Assembly: GCA_035566895.1 (NCBI GenBank)
Contig: DATMQA010000205.1
Span: 19,895-83,894 of the forward strand
Length of the DNA stretch: 64,000 bases
Source of the DNA: DATMQA01 sp035566895
GTDB lineage: Bacteria; Verrucomicrobiota; Verrucomicrobiia; Limisphaerales; UBA8199
Direction of reading: 5' to 3'
Numbering within the stretch: position 1 is the first letter of the stretch; each line of letters begins with the position of its first letter. Positions 8,004 through 16,609 of the stretch are shown here, in pieces. The notes under the pieces were generated by a model, which saw only the letters and a program-made list of their open reading frames with translations, was not told the origin of the DNA and made no database searches. The position numbers were made by a program, and so were the translations under genes.

Positions 8004-9248
8004 ATGAAAAGAATTCTAATGGTCGATGATGACCAGTTCGTGCTGCGGCTCTACAAGGATGCTTTGGGGCGGCAGGGGATTGCCGTCGAGACTGCCAGCG
8101 ATGGGTTGACCGCGATCAAAGCGCTCCGGGCCAACAAACCCGAACTGGTGGTCGTGGACCTGATGATGCCGGCGTTCAGCGGCGTGGACGTGCTGAAATA
8201 CATCCGCGCCCAGCCCGCTTTGGCCGCCCTGCCGGTCGTGGTCCTCTCCAATTATTTCATGAACGACCTGGCGCAAGAAGCCGTGGCCGCGGGGGTCCAA
8301 CAGGCTTTGCTGAAAATGAAATGTTCTCCAGCCGTATTGCTCGAGGTCGTCCGGGCACTCCTCGAAGGCAAAGAGCCCGAGGTCGAGCCTTCGCGGTTGC
8401 TGGCGATCCCAAAAGACGAACCCGCCGCCGCCCCGAGGCCGGCGCCCGAGCCGCCACAAAATCCCGCCGTCACCGCGCCACCGTCGGCCCTCCCTTCGGC
8501 CCTGCCGCCGCGAAACGACCCGGCGCTTCGGGCGACGGCCCGCCGCGAGCTTCTCGAAAACGCGCCCGCGACCTGCACCGAGCTGCGAAAACTCATCGAG
8601 GCGCTGGACCGGGCGGTTAGCCCGGCGCAGGGGGACCTTTGTCTCCAGAATTTTTACCGGAAGGTGCATTTCGTGGCCGCCGCCGCTGGCCTGGCGGAAT
8701 TGCATGACCTGGCCCAAATGGCCAGCGTGTTTGAGGCCCTGCTGTTTGGCCTGGCGGGAAAACCGGAGCTTTTTAGCCCGTCGGTGCGGCAAACGATGGG
8801 GCGGGTGGTCGAGTTTTTGGGCGTGCTTTTCGAGCAGGCCGGCGACGGGGAGAGCGGACGGCTGCAAGGGGCCAGGGTGCTGGTGGTCGATGACGAACCC
8901 GTGGCCAACCGGCTGGCCGTCTCGGCCCTGTATTCCGCTGGGCTCCACGCGCGCAGCATCCAGGACCCCGTGATGGCGCTGGCCGCCCTGGGGGAAACCC
9001 ATTATGACCTGCTATTGTTGGACATCGAAATGCCCGGAATCGACGGGTTCGAATTTTGCAAACGCGCGCGGGCGTTGCCGGGCTACGAGAAGACGCCGGT
9101 AATATACGTCACGCTGCACAGCGATTTTGGCACCCGGGTGAAGGGAGCGCTGAGCGGGGGCAACGATCTGATCGCCAAACCGGTGTTCCCGATGGAGTTG
9201 GCGACTAAAGTCGTGATGCATTTGTTGCAAGCCAAACCGCCGAAGTGA
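8004..9248 (+). CDS. REC-Hpt-REC response regulator
   Basis: 414 residues from the ATG at 8004 (a GTG at 7971 would add 11). REC1 spans about 1-118 with acidic pocket D8/D9 and phospho-acceptor Asp52 in VVDLMMP. A Pro/Ala-rich linker follows (about 130-170). A helical segment at 175-255 looks like a degenerate Hpt domain: His222 is kept in YRKVHFVAAAAGLAELHDLA, but the usual L-K-G-S after it is replaced by V-A-A-A. REC2 spans about 289-408 with Asp340 in LLLDIEMPG and Lys392 in LIAKPV. There is no output domain, so it probably relays phosphate or acts by protein contact. The domain order suggests intramolecular phosphotransfer. No kinase gene is adjacent except the small H-box protein upstream. 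Confidence 0.88.
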   Translation: MKRILMVDDDQFVLRLYKDALGRQGIAVETASDGLTAIKALRANKPELVVVDLMMPAFSGVDVLKYIRAQPALAALPVVVLSNYFMNDLAQEAVAAGVQQALLKMKCSPAVLLEVVRALLEGKEPEVEPSRLLAIPKDEPAAAPRPAPEPPQNPAVTAPPSALPSALPPRNDPALRATARRELLENAPATCTELRKLIEALDRAVSPAQGDLCLQNFYRKVHFVAAAAGLAELHDLAQMASVFEALLFGLAGKPELFSPSVRQTMGRVVEFLGVLFEQAGDGESGRLQGARVLVVDDEPVANRLAVSALYSAGLHARSIQDPVMALAALGETHYDLLLLDIEMPGIDGFEFCKRARALPGYEKTPVIYVTLHSDFGTRVKGALSGGNDLIAKPVFPMELATKVVMHLLQAKPPK

Positions 9249-9257
9249 TTGCCGATT

Positions 9258-11360
9258 TCACCGGAGTCTCTCTACCTTTTGCAGCCACGCGGTCGCTTCG
9301 CGCCGCAGCGTTTCACGTTCTTGCGGGGTAAGCCCTTGCGGATCGAACCGGTACCGGTAATGCAGCCGTAGCAAACTCTGCGAAGCCCGCGCGACACCCG
9401 CCCAGGCCGGCTCCTTCAGGCCGCGCTCCAGCCATGCGGTGAGCGGCTCGTCCGCGCGCCGTCCCATCCCCTGTCCTGCCAGCTTCCGTTCGAGCTGATA
9501 AAACTCCGAATCCAGGCCGGGCCACCGCGGCCTGGTGACAGCGCCGCCGCTCGGGCGGCGCCCGCGGTGCCGCCGGCTCTGAAAAACGATCTGGAAAAGC
9601 AACACCACCAATACGGGAACCATCGCCCAGAGCAGGTATTGGCGCAGGTTGGTCTGACCCCAGCGCAGTTTGGCGAATTGAAAGCCGAGCCAGGACCAGC
9701 CATCCGAGAGCGCCTGGAAGCGCGAGCCGCGTCGGGCTTCCGTTTGGACCCACGAGCCCGGCGTCGGGTCGAAGTCCTGCCACAGCCGGGCCTTCTCGTT
9801 CCACACCAGGCACCACGAATGCGCATCCCGCTCGCGCACCACATATTTCCCCCCGGCGCCCTCATGGACCGCGTAGCCGACGGCATAGCGCGCCGGAATA
9901 CCCGCCCGGCGGAGCAACAAGACGCCGGCGGTGGCGAAGTATTCGCAATGGCCCGCGCGGTCGTGCACCAGGAACCGGCCGAGGGGAGTTTCGTTGGTGC
10001 CCGTCCGGCGCCGCGGCTCCTGCCAGGTGCTGTACCTGAACTTGTCCAGGAAGAAGCCGCTGAGGGTCCGCAGTTTTTGCGCCGTGCTTTGGTCCTGCCA
10101 TTGCAGTTCCTCGATCACGTGGTCGAGGGCGGACACCTCTCCGTGCGGCACGGCCTTGTCTTCCGGCTCCTGGGGGGGCGAATCGATCGTGGGCCCCGGC
10201 CCGTAACAAGCGTCGAAGACCACCAGCCCCGGTCCCTGGGCCAGCACGGCGCCGAGGTCATTGGTTTTGAGGCTGTAAGCAAACAAGTGCTCCAACCTGG
10301 CGCTGCCGGCGGGCAACGGCAGCAAGCCGTCTCCGCCCGGCAGATAACACGCGACGTTGGCGACCAAAGGCCCGGCCCGGCCGGCCTGCAGCACATAGGT
10401 CTCGCGATTGGTGTTCTCCTCGTGCACGACTTGAAAATCCGATGACGGCGTCTCGGAAGACGCCGTCAGGCGGGTGTACCACGCCTGGCGGTTGTATTCC
10501 CGATACGAGGCCGCGCGCAGCAATTGCGGCGCGGGGCGGCTTTCGGTTGTGAGGCGGACGACGATTTTGGCGGAGGTCTTCATCCGCCCGAGGTGACCGA
10601 GCGCCGTCCGGCTCTGAGCCGGATCGAAGCTGCGGTGCGTGAAGCCCGGCAGCCACTGCGGGTTTAAGTTGCCCAGGTAGCGCTGTACCTGCCCCAGGCT
10701 GCGCTGCCCATAATAGCCCAGGCCAATGGCCGTCCCCAGCGCCACCGCCCAGACCACGACGCCAAACCGCGCCGGGCGCTGGGGCCACAACGCCCACCCC
10801 AGCAGCGCGCACAACCCCCAGAAGAAACCGCTGTCCTCGCTGACGTGAACGCTCGCGGCGAAAAGGCAAAGCGTGAAATAGGGGTAGGATAAATTGACGC
10901 TCCGGCTGGCTGGCACCGCCTGGCCGCGCTGCCGGGCCTTCTTCCACCGCCGGCGCAGGATCAGTGAGATGGCTTCCAGGGGTACCCCTTCGCGAGCGCT
11001 GTAAGTTTCGGAGGCCATGAACAGAAACAGCAGCAGCGGCAGCCACCGGAGCACGGCCGCCGTCGTGCGGGCCGTCGCCAGGCCCGCGTTGCGCTGGGTG
11101 GCGAGACTCGGGTTCTGGAAAAACCCGCGGAAATCCGAGGGCCCCTGGTTGGTGGTGAAGGCATAGACCGTCGCCGCCAGCAACAACAGCGAGCAGAAAG
11201 TCCAAATCCGTGTGAAATCCTGCTCCGAGAATTCCCAACGCACCCGGCTCCAGCGCGAGCCCTCCAGCACCACGGCCATGACGGCTCCGGCAGCGACGAA
11301 ACCCGTCTGCCACCCCCAGAAGAGCAGCGCCGCGCCCAGTAGAAAGGGCGGAGTCTTCAT
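9258..11360 (-). CDS. TgpA-type membrane transglutaminase-like protein (DUF3488/DUF4129)
   Basis: 700 residues from the ATG at 11360, preceded by a GGAG. Five to six N-terminal transmembrane helices are followed by an extracytoplasmic transglutaminase core with Cys472 (RAGHCEYFATAGVLLL), His514 (RDAHSWCLVW) and Asp531 (WQDFDPTPGSW). A further transmembrane helix (LLWAMVPVLVVLLFQIVF) precedes a C-terminal DUF4129-like cytoplasmic tail (YQLERKLAGQGMGRRADEPL). Order and spacing match bacterial TgpA proteins. The gene follows DUF58 and MoxR genes on the same strand, the standard MoxR-DUF58-TgpA cluster, in which the AAA+ protein is thought to act as a chaperone for a membrane complex. The physiological substrate is not known. 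Confidence 0.92.
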   Translation of the reverse strand: MKTPPFLLGAALLFWGWQTGFVAAGAVMAVVLEGSRWSRVRWEFSEQDFTRIWTFCSLLLLAATVYAFTTNQGPSDFRGFFQNPSLATQRNAGLATARTTAAVLRWLPLLLFLFMASETYSAREGVPLEAISLILRRRWKKARQRGQAVPASRSVNLSYPYFTLCLFAASVHVSEDSGFFWGLCALLGWALWPQRPARFGVVVWAVALGTAIGLGYYGQRSLGQVQRYLGNLNPQWLPGFTHRSFDPAQSRTALGHLGRMKTSAKIVVRLTTESRPAPQLLRAASYREYNRQAWYTRLTASSETPSSDFQVVHEENTNRETYVLQAGRAGPLVANVACYLPGGDGLLPLPAGSARLEHLFAYSLKTNDLGAVLAQGPGLVVFDACYGPGPTIDSPPQEPEDKAVPHGEVSALDHVIEELQWQDQSTAQKLRTLSGFFLDKFRYSTWQEPRRRTGTNETPLGRFLVHDRAGHCEYFATAGVLLLRRAGIPARYAVGYAVHEGAGGKYVVRERDAHSWCLVWNEKARLWQDFDPTPGSWVQTEARRGSRFQALSDGWSWLGFQFAKLRWGQTNLRQYLLWAMVPVLVVLLFQIVFQSRRHRGRRPSGGAVTRPRWPGLDSEFYQLERKLAGQGMGRRADEPLTAWLERGLKEPAWAGVARASQSLLRLHYRYRFDPQGLTPQERETLRREATAWLQKVERLR

Positions 11361-11380
11361 CGTCTCCGGAGTGCGCCCGG

Positions 11381-11415
11381 CAACCTGCAACCTTCAACTT
11401 TCAACCTGCAACTCA
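11381..11415. repeat. Array of five 7-bp words (CAACNTN)
   Basis: Units caacctg, caacctt, caacttt, caacctg, caactca lie in exact 7-bp register in the 70-bp gap between the TgpA and DUF58 genes. The word is close to the tttcaac array inside the S74 gene at 59172. Confidence 0.85.
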
Positions 11416-11430
11416 TGTTCGACCGGCAAC

Positions 11431-12777
11431 TCATGTCATCCTCGCCAATCCTTGTTCCACCTGCCCCAGTTGCAACACATGAAACTTCTCCGGCTGCTCG
11501 CGCATCGGGCCGGGGTCCAACGGCTCTTTGGCGCCCGGCTCGACCAGCACCGCCACCAGCAACGGAATGTCCAGCGCGAGTAATTTCTGAACCAGGCTTT
11601 GCCGTTCCTGGTCCCAGGCCACCAGCACGCAGATGCAGCCGCTGACCGCTTCCACGTGGTTAAGCACCAGGTGCTCCAGCGTCCGGAAGGATTGCTCGGG
11701 ACAAGCGCGCACCGAGGCCAAAATCTCCAGCATTTGGTCGCCGTGCGCCAGGCCACGGCCCGCCGTAAAACAGTAGGAGTGCGGCCCCACAAACAGCAGG
11801 TCCAGCAGCGATTCCTGGGTTTGGATCGCGCACGCAAACGACGCCGCCACCGACACCGCTTCCTCGAACAGCTCGCTGTTAGGATGCTCCGTGAACGTGT
11901 CCAGCACCAGCGCATGCCGCACAAAAAACTCGTCTTCGAACTCCTTGACCACGGGTTTGCCGGCCCGCGCCCAGCTCCGCCAATGAATGTGGCGCACCGG
12001 GTCTCCCGGGCGATAATCGCGCAAAGCGACAAACTCATCGCTCTGGCCCACGTTGGCCGCCAGCGCGACCCCCCCCTGCTGGTACTTCAAAGTCCCCGGC
12101 AATCCCAGCGGCGGCAGCGGATAACGCCTCGGCAGGACCAGCACCGTCTGCGGCAGCGGTATCCTCGCAAAGGCCCGAAACAGGCCCAGCGCATCCGGAC
12201 GCGCCAGCGTGACGCCTTCAAAACGCAAGGGTCCTCTTCGCCAGGGGGTTACTTCCACCTGCGCCTCGATTTGCTCGTGCGGCGCAGCCTCCGGCACGGG
12301 GGCCGCTTTCACCGCCGCCGTCCGGAACGGCTTCGAGCGGTGGCGCGTCGCTACGCGGAACGAGCGGAACTCCCGGTTGTCGCCCCGTTGCACCGCCAGC
12401 CACTCCTCGAACGTCGGGCGCGGGTCGGCCAGGTCCTCCAGCAGCGTCAGGTCGCGCTGCGTTTTGGCCGAATGATTCTTCAGCACCACCGCATAGTGCA
12501 GCGGGCAGCCCACCGTCCCGAACCGCGGCAGCAGCCGGGTCGGGGAAAGCGGCGCCCGAAAGAACGCGCTGAAACAAACCGCCACCGCCAGCAGAAAAAG
12601 CAGCAACGCGAACCCCTGGTAAGTCACGCTGTCATCCGTATCCGGCCCCATGAGCCCCGCCAGGACCAGCGCCCCCAGCAGCACCAGCCCCGGCTTCGTC
12701 AGCCGCCGCCCCGCCCGATACCGCACCCACGAAAACAAACGGTAAACACGATACAGAACCTTGAAAAACGGTCTCAC
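11431..12777 (-). CDS. DUF58 domain protein
   Basis: 448 residues from a GTG at 12777. Two N-terminal transmembrane helices (LVLLGALVLAGLMG and ALLLFLLAVAVCF) are followed by a beta domain and the DUF58 signature LRDYRPGDPVRHIHWRSWAR at about 252-271, then a von Willebrand A-like C-terminal region (HALVLDTF). DUF58 proteins accompany MoxR ATPases and TgpA proteins; the same order is present here, with 129 bp to the MoxR gene and 70 bp to the TgpA gene. The likely role is a membrane scaffold for the MoxR complex. The GTG is favoured because the next in-frame ATG would remove the membrane helices. Confidence 0.9.
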   Translation of the reverse strand: MRPFFKVLYRVYRLFSWVRYRAGRRLTKPGLVLLGALVLAGLMGPDTDDSVTYQGFALLLFLLAVAVCFSAFFRAPLSPTRLLPRFGTVGCPLHYAVVLKNHSAKTQRDLTLLEDLADPRPTFEEWLAVQRGDNREFRSFRVATRHRSKPFRTAAVKAAPVPEAAPHEQIEAQVEVTPWRRGPLRFEGVTLARPDALGLFRAFARIPLPQTVLVLPRRYPLPPLGLPGTLKYQQGGVALAANVGQSDEFVALRDYRPGDPVRHIHWRSWARAGKPVVKEFEDEFFVRHALVLDTFTEHPNSELFEEAVSVAASFACAIQTQESLLDLLFVGPHSYCFTAGRGLAHGDQMLEILASVRACPEQSFRTLEHLVLNHVEAVSGCICVLVAWDQERQSLVQKLLALDIPLLVAVLVEPGAKEPLDPGPMREQPEKFHVLQLGQVEQGLARMT

Positions 12778-12851
12778 ACAAACCTGCGGATTTATTGGAC
12801 TGTTAGACTATGAATTTCGGCCCGTGGGCTCGTGGACCCGTGGTCCCTCAC

Positions 12852-12900
12852 TTTGGCCCGTGGACTTTGGCCCGTGGACTGTGAACTGTGAACTGTGAAC
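12852..12900. repeat. Short-word arrays: two 14-bp units, then three 7-bp units
   Basis: A 14-bp unit tttggcccgtggac is repeated twice (12852-12879), followed directly by tgtgaac three times (12880-12900). 14 is twice 7, so the whole run keeps a 7-bp register. Looser copies of cccgtgg lie just before it (12821-12845). It occupies the gap between the MoxR and DUF58 genes. Confidence 0.85.
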
Positions 12901-12906
12901 TTCCCC

Positions 12907-13941
12907 TCAAGCCGGCACGCGGGTTCTCTTGACGATTTCCTCCACCACCGCCCGCGCCGTCAGCCCGGAAAACCGCGCCTGCGGTTCCATCACCAGCCGG
13001 TGGGCGATCACCGGCACCGCCAGCTCCTGGATTTGCTCGGGCGTGATGAAATCCAACCCGTCAAAAAACGCCAGCGCCTGCGCCGCTTTCATCAGCGCCA
13101 GCGACGCCCGCGGGCTCGCTCCGAGCTGGACCCCCGCCGCTTTGCGCGTCCCCCCCACCAGCTCCACCGCGTAATGCTTCAGCTCCTCGCTGATCCGCAC
13201 CTCCTGCACCGCCCGCCGCAGCGCCAGCATATCCTCCAGCGTCGCGCACGCTTTCAGCTCCTCCAGCGGATGATTGTGCTGGTGCGCCGTCAAAATCGCC
13301 ACTTCCTCCTCCGGCTCCACGTACCCCAGCGCGAACTGCATCGCAAACCGGTCCATCTGCGCCTCCGGCAGCGGATACGTCCCCCGGAACTCCACCGGGT
13401 TCTCCGTCGCTATCACGAAAAACAGCGGCGACAGGTCCCGCCGCTCCCCGTCCACGCTCACCTGCCCTTCCCCCATCGCCTCCAGCAGCGCCGACTGCGT
13501 CCGCGGCGACGCCCGGTTGATCTCGTCCGCCAGCAGGATGTCCGTGAATATCGGCCCTTCGTGAAAATGAAACTGCTGGTCCCGCTGGCTGTAAACCGAT
13601 ACCCCCAGGATATCCGACGGCAGCAGGTCCGGCGTGAACTGCACCCGTTTGAACCGCGCCGCGACCGACCGCGCCAGCGCCTTGGCCAGCGTCGTCTTGC
13701 CCGTGCCCGGAAAATCCTCCAATAACACGTGCCCGCCGCTGGCCAGCGCCGCCAGCAATTTGCGCGTCGAACCCGCCTGGCCCCGCATGATCCGCGCGAT
13801 ATTGGCCCCAATCCGTTCATACACCTGCCGGGCCGCTCGCGCGCCGGCCGGCGCGCTCGGCTCCTCGAGGGGCGCCGGCCGGGAAGCCTCCGTGGGCAAC
13901 AGCGCCGCTACCAGCGGGCCTGGATCTACCCTTTGCAACAT
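12907..13941 (-). CDS. MoxR family AAA+ ATPase
   Basis: 344 residues, ATG at 13941. Walker A DFPGTGKTTLAKA at about 76-88, Walker B ILLADEINRASPRTQSALLE from about 135, sensor 1 in FVIATENPVEF, arginine-finger/lid region YPLPEAQMDRFAM, and the C-terminal lid typical of MoxR (GASPRASLALMKAAQALAF). An N-terminal 35-residue Pro/Ala-rich extension is longer than usual. MoxR proteins are cytoplasmic chaperone-like hexamers acting on DUF58/VWA partners, and the next two genes supply them. It is the first gene of this minus-strand cluster; a 6-bp inverted repeat at 13999 lies upstream. Confidence 0.94.
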   Translation of the reverse strand: MLQRVDPGPLVAALLPTEASRPAPLEEPSAPAGARAARQVYERIGANIARIMRGQAGSTRKLLAALASGGHVLLEDFPGTGKTTLAKALARSVAARFKRVQFTPDLLPSDILGVSVYSQRDQQFHFHEGPIFTDILLADEINRASPRTQSALLEAMGEGQVSVDGERRDLSPLFFVIATENPVEFRGTYPLPEAQMDRFAMQFALGYVEPEEEVAILTAHQHNHPLEELKACATLEDMLALRRAVQEVRISEELKHYAVELVGGTRKAAGVQLGASPRASLALMKAAQALAFFDGLDFITPEQIQELAVPVIAHRLVMEPQARFSGLTARAVVEEIVKRTRVPA

Positions 13942-13998
13942 AGTCCCATCTTACCCGCCTCCGCCCCCTTGTGCGAACAAATTCGATTGCGCTCGGAT

Positions 13999-14014
13999 TA
14001 CCAAGGGATTGGTA
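13999..14014. promoter_or_regulatory. Inverted repeat TACCAA-N4-TTGGTA in a divergent promoter region
   Basis: A perfect 6-bp inverted repeat in the 156-bp space between the divergent moxR-like gene and the surface-protein gene at 14098. A regulator site is possible but no factor can be named. Confidence 0.3.
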
Positions 14015-14097
14015 GGTTCTGCCACCCATCGGGAATAAACCGAGCATAAGCTCCGGAAGCGCAATTTGGCAGGTAGCGTGCTGCATAGTTCGCTGAC

Positions 14098-14765
14098 ATG
14101 ATGAGATTTCGAGACAAGACCTTGATTGCTGGAGCCATGCTCTTGCTGGCGGTTGGCCAAGCAGGAGCCATCACCACCAACTACTGGACCGGTGCGGCCG
14201 GTGATAATCTCTGGACGAGCGCCGGAAACTGGAGTTTGGGCGCCCTGCCCGATTCGAGCCAGGCCGTGGCAATCGAGAACTCCGGCACAAACTCCGTGAT
14301 TTTGGACTCACCCGAGTGGATTTGGGGATTGAGCCTCGGTGGTTCCGCTACCTTGAGCATCAGCGGAGCCACTCTGCAATGCGGCGGATTTACTGAAATC
14401 GAGACGAACGCGGTCTTGAACCTTGATGGCGGCTTAGTTGTGGGCGGTCCATTCCAGGTTAGCGGCACCGCCTTCCAGATCGACGGCACGCTCAACTGGG
14501 CGGGCGGGGCGCTGAACGCCTCGGCCTCGGGCCTCGTCGGTCCCGACGGCAACTTAAACATTGGGCCGGGCTCGAATTTTCTCTCGGGGAGTTTATGCAA
14601 TTACGGAGCAGCGCTGGGAACGGTTACCTGGTCCAGACCTCTTCCAACCTGGTAAATTGGGTCACCCTGGAAACCAACGGTCCCTTCCCTGGAACGATTA
14701 TTTTCACAGATACCAACGCAGCCGGTTTTGGCCCTCGCTTTTATCGCGCGCGCATTACTGACTAA
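14098..14765 (+). pseudogene. Frameshifted secreted surface protein
   Basis: The frame from the ATG at 14098 encodes a signal peptide (LIAGAMLLLAVGQAGA) and a beta-helix-like domain starting NYWTGAAGDNLWTSAGNW, as in many verrucomicrobial autotransporter-like proteins, and stops at 14653-14655. A second frame continues without a start of its own from about 14615 to a TAA at 14763-14765 and encodes the expected C-terminus: GYLVQTSSNLVNW, then a hydrophobic strand, then GPRFYRARITD. The two halves belong together, so one frameshift (or a small deletion) lies between about 14590 and 14640. The protein may be a pseudogene, a recent mutation or a sequencing error. Intact it would be about 220 residues. 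Confidence 0.7.
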
Positions 14766-14807
14766 AATTAGGGTGTCGCTGGCTTGAACATGAGGAAACA
14801 AGGAAAA

Positions 14808-14923
14808 CAGAATGGCAGGGCTATCCTATTGACTCCAGTAACCGCAATTGGTGGCAGGCGCGAGCAGTTCGAAACACCATCTGTGGTGGCAGGTGGAGTC
14901 AATAGGATAGCCCTGCAGAATGG
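14808..14923. mobile_element. MITE-like element, 100 bp, 22-bp terminal inverted repeats, 8-bp target duplication
   Basis: The element is 14816-14915. Its left end begins cagggctatcctattgact and the right end is the exact reverse complement over 22 bp (14894-14915). It is flanked on both sides by the 8-bp direct repeat cagaatgg (14808-14815 and 14916-14923), the signature of a transposition event. It has no coding capacity. The CAGGG tip and 8-bp duplication resemble, from memory, what is described for the ISAs1 family, so a non-autonomous derivative of such an element is likely. No transposase gene is in the window. It sits just after the frameshifted surface gene. Confidence 0.82.
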
Positions 14924-15267
14924 ATTGACTCTGCCTCTGCTTCGATGGAGTTAGTCTTTCAATCAATCGCCCGGCGCTGTCGCGCCGGCCTTGGCCGCTC
15001 ATCCCCGCGACTGCCGGTTTCCCAAGGTCCGGTGGGCGGTCGTTGGTGAGCGGTCGCGCGCTCCCAGTTCTGTGGTCCTGTAGTCCGTGGTCCCTTCTTT
15101 TGCACCACTTTGCACCAATTTCGCAGGGCCCCCTTTGGGTCCAGTCATCTGCAGCCCGAAGGACGGCCCGTGTTCTTTGACATCTCAATCCCTTAAATCC
15201 GCGCGAAGCACCCGCGCCATCGGGTGTCCCTGCCCGGCACTCCCCAGCCGCGGCAGGGACGCCGCGA

Positions 15268-15420
15268 CGTAGCGCAGACTTTCAGTCTGCCGTATCGCAG
15301 ATTTCCAATCTGCTCGCCTGACCACATCACGCGAGTTCCGAGTCTCGGACACGCCAGACCCCACTGCGGTCTGCCGACTACAAGTCGGCGATACAGCAGA
15401 TTTGGAAATCTGCGCTACGT
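15268..15420. repeat. Chain of six hairpins bounded by a 12-bp inverted repeat
   Basis: The ends acgtagcgcaga (15268-15279) and tctgcgctacgt (15409-15420) are perfect reverse complements. Between them are back-to-back perfect hairpins: 15274-15290 (GCAGACT stem), 15297-15313 (GCAGATT), 15337-15349 (TCCGAG), 15355-15373 (CAGACC), 15373-15389 (GCCGACT), 15396-15413 (GCAGATTT). Loops are 1-7 nt. It looks like a structured dispersed repeat rather than a terminator. The rest of the 14766-15571 gap (GC-rich, no start codon with a plausible gene) holds only this and the MITE. Confidence 0.78.
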
Positions 15421-15571
15421 GTCCGCTACCAGCCAGAGCTCGCGACTTCCCTGACACCCGGCCAGCTCCGGCGGGGCGCGACATTCCGCGATGGCAGCGC
15501 AACGCTAAGACTCGTACGTCGTAGTGCCGAATATCGCCCCGCTGGGGCTGGCGAAGTCCTGAGCCGGCGGT

Positions 15572-16609
15572 TCAGGACCAGGGGCCACGGCCCAGCGGCG
15601 GTGAACGGCGGCGCGAGGCGGGGCGCAGGAACACCAGGACGAGTTCGTGGCCGGGAGGGAGTGCGTTCCGGGTGGTTTGGCCGTGACCGGTTTTGCGCAG
15701 GCCCAGGGTGTGGAGGCAGTAGTGGGCCAGGTGACGGCGGTCTGAACAGGGAGTCGGGGCGAGCGGGATGTCGCCCTGGCTGAGGATGTTCCAAAAGTCG
15801 GCGTAGGTCCAGTTGTGAAGTTTGAGCACCGGCCAGAGGGTCATGATGAGCTCGTCGAGTCTCGGGAATGGACGCTCTTCTGAGTGCGGAGCGCAGAGTG
15901 CAGAGTGGGGAAGGCCGGGACCAGGCGCTTCCGAAGGCGGGGTGGTCGAGCTCGGAGCAGGAGAACAGGCGGGCGAACCGGAGCGGAAGCGGCGACCTGC
16001 CGCACGGGGTTGGATGTAAGGCAGAACTAACGCAGGCTCGTTCATTTCCGCCATCGAGGGCTGAATCAATTGATCGCTGGCGAGGCGGCGCTTTTCCGGG
16101 TCCGGATCGAAGCAGGCCGGTTCGTGAACCCAAAGGGCATGGGCGTTGATTTGAACCACGGCGTCCACCCAGTCGCACACTCGCTCCACGAAACGGTGCA
16201 TGAGGCGTGCGGATGGGTATGAGCGGGGTGAGGGGCCGAGCGCCTCGAGGCCGAGGAACTCGCCATAGACCTGATGTTCGAGGTAAACGGCGTGCATCGC
16301 GCGGCGCAGTTGTTGGGAGACGGGGTTTTCGCTCTCGGCAAACCGGGCCAGGCAATTGAGGACCTGGTGAAAGTCCTGGTCGCGGACGGCTCCGAACACG
16401 GGCTGGAAAGCGCGCCACGCCTGGCCGGTTTGCATCGAGCGGGTGGCGGGGTCGGGATGGTTGGCGTATTCGTTGATGTCCTCGAGGAGGAGGTCCCCGA
16501 GCCAGAGTTGAATTTTGAAGGCGGCCAGGTAGAAGATGTCCTGGTGTTGTTCGGCGAGGGCGACCGCGTGGTCGGTATCTTTGATGACGGGAAGGTGCGG
16601 TAGTTGCAT
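15572..16609 (-). CDS. Hypothetical helical protein with low-complexity insertion
   Basis: 345 residues from the ATG at 16609. The first 200 residues are mostly helical and well composed (AVALAEQHQDIFYLAAFKIQ, LMHRFVERVCDWVDAVVQIN). Around residues 205-245 the sequence turns to Ser/Pro/Ala-rich low complexity that includes a translated 7-bp word array (HSALCAPHSE). Native-looking sequence resumes at RLDELIMTLWPVLKLHNWTY and the last 30 residues are again Arg/Pro-rich and may be read-through of degraded sequence. I do not recognise a family. A larger overlapping frame (15426-16625) in another register has implausible composition and is not preferred. It is monocistronic, with the hairpin chain downstream. 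Confidence 0.55.
   Translation of the reverse strand: MQLPHLPVIKDTDHAVALAEQHQDIFYLAAFKIQLWLGDLLLEDINEYANHPDPATRSMQTGQAWRAFQPVFGAVRDQDFHQVLNCLARFAESENPVSQQLRRAMHAVYLEHQVYGEFLGLEALGPSPRSYPSARLMHRFVERVCDWVDAVVQINAHALWVHEPACFDPDPEKRRLASDQLIQPSMAEMNEPALVLPYIQPRAAGRRFRSGSPACSPAPSSTTPPSEAPGPGLPHSALCAPHSEERPFPRLDELIMTLWPVLKLHNWTYADFWNILSQGDIPLAPTPCSDRRHLAHYCLHTLGLRKTGHGQTTRNALPPGHELVLVFLRPASRRRSPPLGRGPWS
15882..15909. repeat. Array of four 7-bp words inside the hypothetical gene
   Basis: Units gagtgcg, gagcgca, gagtgca, gagtggg in 7-bp register on the plus strand. They are translated in the minus-strand gene at 15572-16609 as part of its low-complexity insertion. Confidence 0.8.

Noticed and set aside
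9567..10445. 292-codon plus-strand frame over the transglutaminase gene
   Set aside because: Shadow frame in GC-rich DNA; the minus frame has the full catalytic triad.
11599..12813. 404-codon plus-strand frame over the DUF58 gene
   Set aside because: Arg/Gln/His-rich shadow of a strong minus-strand gene; no domain and no start context.
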